This document shows, piece after piece, positions 19,650 through 25,163 of a stretch of 25,163 nt of DNA (position 1 is the first letter of the stretch; every line of letters starts with the position of its first letter). Made by a program: the position numbers and the translations under genes. The stretch lies in assembly GCA_001579985.1 (NCBI GenBank), contig LRSR01003596.1, positions 1 through 25,163 on the forward strand, in the 5' to 3' direction. A model generated the notes under the pieces. It saw only the letters and a list, made by a program, of their open reading frames with translations. It searched no databases and was not told the DNA's origin. The DNA is from Hypsibius dujardini. Lineage: Eukaryota; Tardigrada; Eutardigrada; Parachela; Hypsibiidae.

Positions 19650-20013
19650 ATGGCGGCGAGTAGCATTCAAGTGGCACTGGAGGTTGGGCATGCTGCGTAT
19701 TATCGTCCGGATGCCAATCAAGGTACAGAGACGCTGCCGGAGCTCCCTTTCTTAATGCCTGTTCTCAAATTGTTCATATGTGTGCCTTTAATTATTTTGT
19801 TGTACATTTGTTGGCACGTACTAAAACATCTACTGTACTGGTGTCGTGTCGGCTCGGTCGTGTCGGCTCTACTTACTGTTTTACATTGTCTGAACCGGCT
19901 GGGAAGTTGTCATCATCATCGACGCTCCTTGGCTTGTTAGCAAATATTTACTGTCTGTGCTTGCCCATCTTGTCTGTCTTACTGGTCTGTTTGTTCGTTC
20001 GGCACTCTGCCTA

Positions 20014-20050
<37 letters not shown>

Positions 20051-20120
20051 GGCTGTCTGGTTGTCTGTCTGTCTGTCTGGCTGTCTGGTTGTCTGTCTGT
20101 CTGTCTGTCTGGCTGTCTGG

Positions 20121-20151
<31 letters not shown>

Positions 20152-22917
20152 CCTGTCTGTCTATCTGTCTGGCCACTTACTGATTGACTACGAATCTCCC
20201 AGCGCCTGTTATTTTTGCTTTAATTATCCCTCCCCCCTTTGTCTTGAACAGACATCACGCATGACTGGATCGTGTTCGTACGCGGATCCGCCGACGGCGG
20301 CGACATCCAAAAATTCATCCGCAAGGTGGTCTTTCACCTGCACAACAGCTTCCAAGAGCCGCTCCGTGTCTGCGACCGGCCGCCCTACCAGATCCGCGAG
20401 TCCGGCTACGCGGGCTTCATGATGTACATCGACGTGCACTTCGACAAGCCGGGCGAGAACCAGCCCAAGAAGATTCGCTTCGACTACGCCCTCTCCCTCA
20501 TCCCCGAGCACTCCTCCAACCACCTGCAGATCGAGAAGATCACCTTCCAGTCCCCGCACTTTGAGTTCCGCCGGAAGCTCCTCGACGGCGGCGGCAACGG
20601 CATGCTCGAGACCGACATCAGCGCCCTCCAGCCGGCCGACAAACTCGAGCAAAAGTTCAATCACGCCGCGGGGGAAGGAGTGCACCTCATTCCGGACACC
20701 TTCGAGGCTGCGCCCTCCTTCGAGGAGTTTGCCCGCATTTTCGGCATGACACTGGCGCAGTCCATCACCGTCTCATCGAAGACGCGTATCAACAACCCCA
20801 CCACCGGCACCGGTACCAACGGTAGCAGTGGTACCAATGGTAGCAGTGGTGGCAGTGGTAGCAGTGGTGGCAGTGGTGGCAGCAGTAAAAAAGTCAAGGG
20901 TGTCTCTCCCCCGCCGGCTGTTCAGCGCAGCAAGGCTTCGTCGAAAGGCAAGCCCAACGGGGCTACCGACGTGTTGTCTGTGTCAGTGCCTGCTCCAGGC
21001 AAGGCATCATCGGCGGCGACAGCGAAAGCAGCACGGGGAGTCGGCGGTGATAAGGCAGTCGCGGAAAGTCGCGCGACAACAGCTGATAAGTCTGGCAAGA
21101 CGGCTGCATCCATTGCGGCAGCGGATGCAGCAGCGTCGAAATCGAAATCTTCGACAGCCAGATCGGCGGATGTTCGACCTGTTTCGGTGACTGCAACGAC
21201 GACGTCTGATCTCGAATCATCGTTTCTTTCTCCACCGACTGGTTCTGGTGGGTCCTCCTCATACACCACCACTACCTCTGGTATGTCGCCGTCGCGAAAA
21301 TCGAGTTTCAACAATATGGACCTACTGACGGATCGGATCAAGGCACATACGGCCGTACCCAGGACGCCGATGTCGCCTTTGTCGCCCGATGTGAGAGACG
21401 GTAAGATCCTACTCCTTATCGAGAACTTATCAGGATGGTATGACGTATGAGAGAGATTTGCGTAGTCACAGACAGGCAGGCACGACCGTTCATGTACAGA
21501 CATGCATCGGTACAATGAAGGGACTGACGTACAGACAGAAAGACAGAAAGACAGACAGACATACAGACATACAGACATACAGACACGCAGACAGACAGAC
21601 AGACAGACACGCAGACAGACAGACACGCAGACTTACAGACAGACACGCAGGCAGGCGCTCGCAGATCTTTGTTAATAGCATGACCTGCGGGAGAGACCTC
21701 CAGAAGCAGATATAGCTCGCCTTGCGGGTAGGAACAATGCGACTATGAATAGCTGCATACATTAATTACGTATGCGTGTTACTAGTGTAAGAAAAAAATA
21801 ATGATTTATAGGAAAGTAGTCAGCAGTTGTGGGAATGAGAACTGGTTTATTGGCAGCTGCTGTTAGATAAGTCTGCATTACATCTACAGTGCAGTCACGT
21901 TGTCGCAGGACATGGGAAATAAAAATGTATTTATTTAGAATAGAAAGCGCTTTTTTAGCTATTTTAATTATGTTTTAAATATATTTTAAATATATTTTAA
22001 ATATATTTGAAACATCTTTTAATTATGTTTTAAATATATTTTAAATATGTTTTAAATATATTTTAAATATATTTGAAACATCTTTTAATTATGTTTTAAA
22101 TATATTTTAAATATTTTTTATATATATTATAAATATATTTTAAATATGTTTTAATTATGTTTTAAAAATATTTTAAATGTATTTGAAATATCTTTTAATT
22201 ATGTTTTAAATATATTTCAGTAAAACTGTTGCAATCTTGTTCACATGTTTCGGTGTTTTTCGCGCAGATCCGGGTGGAAGCGGGTCCATGGACGACGACG
22301 ACGACGAAGGCCTTTACGAGTCCGACGAGGAGGAGGAGGACGCCGCGTACCGTCAACGGGATGAAAAACGTCAGCCCGTCGTCGGGGTCGCCGCGGAGCG
22401 TCGCGGCTCAACCGGGTTCCTCCTGCCGTCGGTGGACCAACGCGTTGCCAACAGAGGCGCCCCGCGACTGGAGCAGGTCAACGGGCTGCCCCTCTCCGAA
22501 CCCTCGGACCATGACCAGGATGACGACAGCGAACCGGAAGTGATGCGGCGAAAAGCCTCGCGAGCCATCGGAAGAAAGCTCGGCGACTTCCGGGACGTCC
22601 TCATTCCCGACGTCCGGCCGATCGTCCTCAGCACCGAGGACGAGGACGAGGACCCTATTCACGGGACCCCGCCGCGAATCCTCTCGGACGCGGAGGAGGA
22701 GGAGCGATTCCGGTTGCAGGTGCTGCTGAGTCAGCTGGAGGATCGCGCGGTCATCCAGGCCATCGTGGACGTCCTCGAGCCCTTAGGGGCCTTCGTGATG
22801 GACCGGAAGGCGCGGACGCTCACCTTCAACCTCTACATGCTGGATGACGCGACCGTCACCGTGATCAAGCAGTTGAGCGACTTTGATGGGTACATTTTTG
22901 ATGAGGATCTCGGGTAG
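19650..22917 (+). CDS. ear: AF9/ENL (MLLT3/MLLT1) homologue, YEATS-domain protein
   Basis: Three coding exons with phase-1 introns encode 623 aa: 19650-19722, 20252-21400 and 22268-22917. The YEATS domain spans about residues 1-140: THDWIVFVRG, then FHLHNSFQEPLRVC, RESGYAGFMMYIDVHF and KKIRFDYAL, and reads acyl-lysine on histones in AF9. H55, S57, F58 and Y77 correspond to AF9 pocket residues H56, S58, F59 and Y78. AF9 F28 appears replaced by I26. A Gly/Ser linker (about residues 212-236) and a long Ser/Ala/Lys-rich region follow. An acidic stretch (MDDDDDEGLYESDEEEED) comes next. The C-terminal 70 residues (RLQVLLSQLEDRAVIQAIVD, then TLTFNLYMLDDATVTVIKQL) match the AHD, which recruits AF4 or DOT1L in the super elongation complex. 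Intron 1 carries a CTGT array; intron 2 carries a CAGA array and an AT-rich array. Confidence 0.93.
20018..20171. repeat. CTGT/CTGG array in AF9/ENL intron 1
   Basis: CTGT units with a repeated GGCTGTCTGGTT insertion occupy the 3' half of the intron, ending about 80 nt before the acceptor at 20251. Confidence 0.95.
21528..21655. repeat. CAGA array in AF9/ENL intron 2
   Basis: CAGA/CATA/CACG units start about 127 nt after the donor at 21401. They are complementary to the CTGT array in intron 1 of the same gene. Confidence 0.95.
21955..22217. repeat. AT-rich TTTTAAATATA array in AF9/ENL intron 2
   Basis: About 23 units of 11-12 bp (TTTTAAATATA, TTTTAATTATG, TTTGAAACATC) run for about 260 bp with almost no G or C. 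A longer block marked by TTTGAAACATCTTTTAATTA recurs at about 22006 and 22072, and a variant occurs near 22192. The array ends about 50 nt before the final acceptor. Confidence 0.93.
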
Positions 22918-23215
22918 AGCCCGGGGGGACCCTGGGGGAACCCTGGAGGACCCTTGGAGAACCCTGGCAGGACCATGGGAGGACCTTGGGGAACCCTGGG
23001 GGAACCCTGGAGGACCTTGGGGGAACCCTGGGAGGACCCTTGGGGGAACCCTGGGAGGACCCTTGGGGAACCCTGGCAGGACCTTGGGGAACCCTAGGGG
23101 AACCCTGGAGGACCTTGGGGAACCCTTGGAGAACCTTGGAGTACCCTTGGGGGAACCTTGGGGGAACCATTAGGAACCCTGGGGGACTTTGGGGAACCCT
23201 GGGGGACCCTGCCTG
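22918..23215. repeat. GGGGAACCCTGGAGGACC minisatellite after the AF9/ENL stop codon
   Basis: Degenerate units of GGGGAACCCTGG and GGAGGACCCTTG start within a few bases of the TAG at 22915-22917 and continue for about 300 bp, probably in the 3' UTR. Open frames on both strands (Gly-Asn-Pro-Gly-type peptides) follow from the repeat and are not taken as genes. There is no clear AATAAA after it; ATAAAA occurs near 23298. Confidence 0.9.
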
Positions 23216-23740
23216 GCTGGGATTGCAGTTTTTTACGTGTCTTTCAACGTGTAATTTTGTTTTTATTTTAACGTCCCAGTATTTTTGTTTTGCAGTCATA
23301 AAACAAATGATTTGCAACGTTTTCCCGTCTTGATGTCCGGTAAAATCCGTTCACCTTCCTGGGCATAGTCAGTCGTGGGCATGACGAAGCACCAAAGTGC
23401 TTTTCATGCTTGGAGTGATTTTATATCTGGATTCAGAATAACTATTCGAGGCAGGGGAACACACAAGTCAAGCGCCATACGTTAACACGCTAACCTTAAC
23501 TTGAAGTTAAGGACAAGACTTGAGTTACGTGTTGGCTCCGAACAGACTCTAGTTAAAATCCTTATAACTAATTTCTTAAGACGATTAAGACCTAATTAGT
23601 TGAATAGTTTTAGTTTTTCATGGGCTATTTATTGGCCATTTAAAAGAGTGAATCTGACGGGCAAATTCCAGTTCCGAAAGCGTGAAACGGAATTTTTTTA
23701 TCGATTTATCTGCTGGACGACAAGGAAGTGATTTGCCGAC
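23216..23740. other. Intergenic interval before the nuclear receptor gene
   Basis: I see no ORF or exon chain. The interval contains a run of TTAAC/GTTAA motifs at about 23481-23525. It probably holds the end of the AF9/ENL transcript and upstream sequence of the NR2E gene. Confidence 0.5.
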
Positions 23741-23818
23741 TGCACTGTCTGTATACACTGCACTGTCTGTATACACTGCACTGTCTGTATACACTGTCTG
23801 TATACAGTCAGTGTATGT
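23741..23818. repeat. 18-bp tandem repeat CTGTCTGTATACACTGCA upstream of the NR2E promoter
   Basis: Three full copies and shortened further copies of CTGTCTGTATACACTGCA end in an inverted half-copy (GTATACAGTCAGTGTATGTA), so the right end can form a hairpin. It lies about 60-140 bp upstream of the TATA box at 23880. Confidence 0.92.
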
Positions 23819-23879
23819 ACAGCTTGCGTGATGATGTGGACTAGTTTTGGAACGCGCCTTGCTTGATCCCCGCTCATTC

Positions 23880-23886
23880 TATAAAG
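23880..23886 (+). promoter_or_regulatory. TATA box of the NR2E gene
   Basis: TATAAAG lies 110 bp upstream of the ATG at 23996. A transcription start about 25-30 bp downstream (near CTTAACTCGGTC, about 23899-23910) would give a 5' UTR of roughly 90 nt. This is the clearest core promoter in the window. Confidence 0.6.
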
Positions 23887-23995
23887 CAGGGGCGCTTAAC
23901 TCGGTCTGCAAGATCCGGTGAGTGGATTTCCCGCGGCGATCACGGACACGCTGTGAGAGCTCAGTTGCTAACTCAACCGGGAAGGTGCCAGAAAG

Positions 23996-24226
23996 ATGGA
24001 GCGCCAAAGTAGGTTTTATAATTTCAAAGTAGCAATTAATGGCGGGTTCTGCATTTCTTCTGCATTTCAGGCGATCGGCTTCTGGAGATTTTCTGTCAGG
24101 TGTGCGGCGATCGGTCCAGCGGGAAACATTACGGAATATTCAGCTGCGATGGTTGTTCCGGCTTCTTCAAACGCTCAATTCACAAGTTAGTCTAACTGGT
24201 TCATTGTCTATCTGTCTGTCTGTCTA

Positions 24227-24277
<51 letters not shown>

Positions 24278-24524
24278 GCCTGTCTGTCTGTCTGTCTGCC
24301 TGCCTGTTTGTTTTGCTCTGATTCTGTGCTTTCAAAGGAACCGGGCATATTGCTGCAAAAGCGCCGACACCAGCAGAGGAAAGTGTCTGGTTGACAAAAC
24401 GCATCGAAATCAATGTCGCGCCTGCCGTCTGGATCGCTGCCTGGATGTTGGGATGAACAAAAACGGTGAGAATAAAACAGGTCCGAACACACGGTGAGGA
24501 CTCGGATTGTCAGTCTGTATGTGT

Positions 24525-24566
<42 letters not shown>

Positions 24567-25145
24567 ACAAGCTTCAATAACAGCCTTCGTTTGCATAATA
24601 GTGATTTCTCACTTTTGACACTTGTCTTCTACGGCGGCACTAAGTTTTACCGGATCGATCGGCTCAAGAATATCTCAAAGAGAGAACGTGAAAGCGTTTA
24701 GGCGATCTTTGTCTGTGGAAATAGTGGTTGTCTAAATTCTGCACGCAGATTGTCGACCCTCTCGAGGCATCCACCGCATCTGGTTCGATTCTCACACTTT
24801 TAATTGCTAATTCGATAATCGATGAGGATCACGGAGTAAAGTGCAAAACAACAGCGTTTAATTCTGTGCTGCCTGTGTCTCACTCTCTTCCTGTCCTTCT
24901 CATATTATTTAGCGCTCCAGCACGAGAGAGGACCACGGCGACCGAAAAATCAGGATATCTTGCCGCCGGTGTCCAACGAAGAGCTTATTGAGAATTTTGT
25001 CAATAAATACGCTCATGAATTTCGAGACGGAAGGAATGCCAGCGATGAAGCGGCTGTGGCGCGGCTACGGATGTCAATTGGAATCCTGTATGAAGTGGCC
25101 CTATGGGTAGTGCAGATCGGCAGCTCCATTCAGATAAGAGACCAG
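23996..25145 (+). CDS. dsf: NR2E nuclear receptor, dissatisfaction/tailless-like (partial)
   Basis: Four coding exons are visible: 23996-24008, 24071-24185 (donor GTTAGT), 24338-24465 (donor GTGAGA) and 24913-25145 (donor GTAATG), giving 163 residues. The gene continues past the window. The DNA-binding domain starts almost at the N-terminus. Zinc finger 1 uses C13, C16, C30 and C33 with the NR2E P-box CDGCS; zinc finger 2 uses C49, C59, C69 and C72. [11 protein letters not shown] and the post-finger [10 protein letters not shown] are typical of tailless/TLX and dissatisfaction. Nine residues separate C49 and C59, as in dissatisfaction from memory, rather than seven as in tailless/TLX. From about residue 112 the ligand-binding domain begins, with [21 protein letters not shown] matching helix 3 of the family. 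NR2E receptors are mostly repressors acting in neural and head development; the role here is inferred. Introns 2 and 4 begin with CTGT repeats. Confidence 0.88.
24208..24310. repeat. CTGT array in NR2E intron 2
   Basis: Almost pure CTGT units fill the 152-nt intron from about 22 nt after the donor at 24186 to about 27 nt before the acceptor at 24337. Confidence 0.96.
24511..24566. repeat. (GT)n microsatellite in NR2E intron 3
   Basis: CAGTCTGTATGTGTGTG leads into an uninterrupted GT run of about 17 dinucleotides, close to the donor at 24466. Confidence 0.97.
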
Positions 25146-25149
25146 GTAA

Positions 25150-25163
25150 TGTCTGCCTGTCTG
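25150..25163. repeat. Start of a CTGT/CCTG array in NR2E intron 4
   Basis: TCTGCCTGTCTG begins within 4 nt of the donor GTAATG at 25146 and runs off the window edge. The array length is unknown. Confidence 0.6.

Noticed and set aside
20922-21626. 234-codon minus-strand ORF
   Set aside because: It overlaps the AF9/ENL exon 2 antisense strand and the intronic CAGA array.
22883-23333. Gly-Asn-Pro-Gly ORFs after AF9/ENL
   Set aside because: They are readings of the GGGGAACCCTGG minisatellite, open on both strands.
1-25163. CRISPR array
   Set aside because: Tandem repeats here have no unique spacers of constant length, and the genes are spliced animal genes.

Overview
The window is animal nuclear DNA. 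Every gene I can reconstruct is spliced with GT/AG introns in consistent phase, and the recognisable products are animal regulatory or cytoskeletal proteins: AF9/ENL, TAF12, stathmin, TRIR, an mTERF-family factor, and a nuclear receptor of the tailless/dissatisfaction (NR2E) group. The receptor's dissatisfaction-like zinc finger suggests a protostome, perhaps an ecdysozoan. A tardigrade is possible but cannot be shown from this sequence. No bacterial, organellar or viral gene was recognised.

Layout, left to right. 1-131: TG/TCTG microsatellite. 163-1443 (+): unrecognised ORF with a Gln-Thr repeat domain. 1444-3836: gene-poor, with CAGG/CAGA and CCTG/TCTG arrays. 3837-5669 (+): three-exon gene for an unrecognised 206-aa protein. 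5670-7615: gene-poor, with GATT and CAGA repeats. 7616-8754 (-): TRIR homologue. 9561-9870: partial copy of a dispersed repeat. 9876-10999 (-): TAF12. 11467-15150 (+): five-exon mTERF-like gene, head to head with TAF12, carrying a full-length copy of the same dispersed repeat in intron 1. 15623-17947 (-): six-exon stathmin, tail to tail with the mTERF-like gene. 17948-19649: spacer with a 54-bp minisatellite and putative non-coding exons. 19650-22917 (+): AF9/ENL homologue with YEATS domain and C-terminal AHD. 22918-23215: G-rich minisatellite. 23880 to the end (+): TATA box and first four coding exons of an NR2E receptor, which continues past the window.

The genes do not form a pathway. TAF12 and AF9/ENL both act in RNA polymerase II transcription, but I see no operon-like link. 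The most striking non-coding feature is that (CTGT/CCTG)n and (CAGA/CAGG)n arrays sit in many introns. In four genes they occur in opposite orientation on the two sides of the same exon, so the pre-mRNA could pair across that exon. Four of the five exons flanked this way keep the reading frame when skipped or circularised. The repeat also appears to have entered coding sequence as Gln-Thr repeats in the first ORF.
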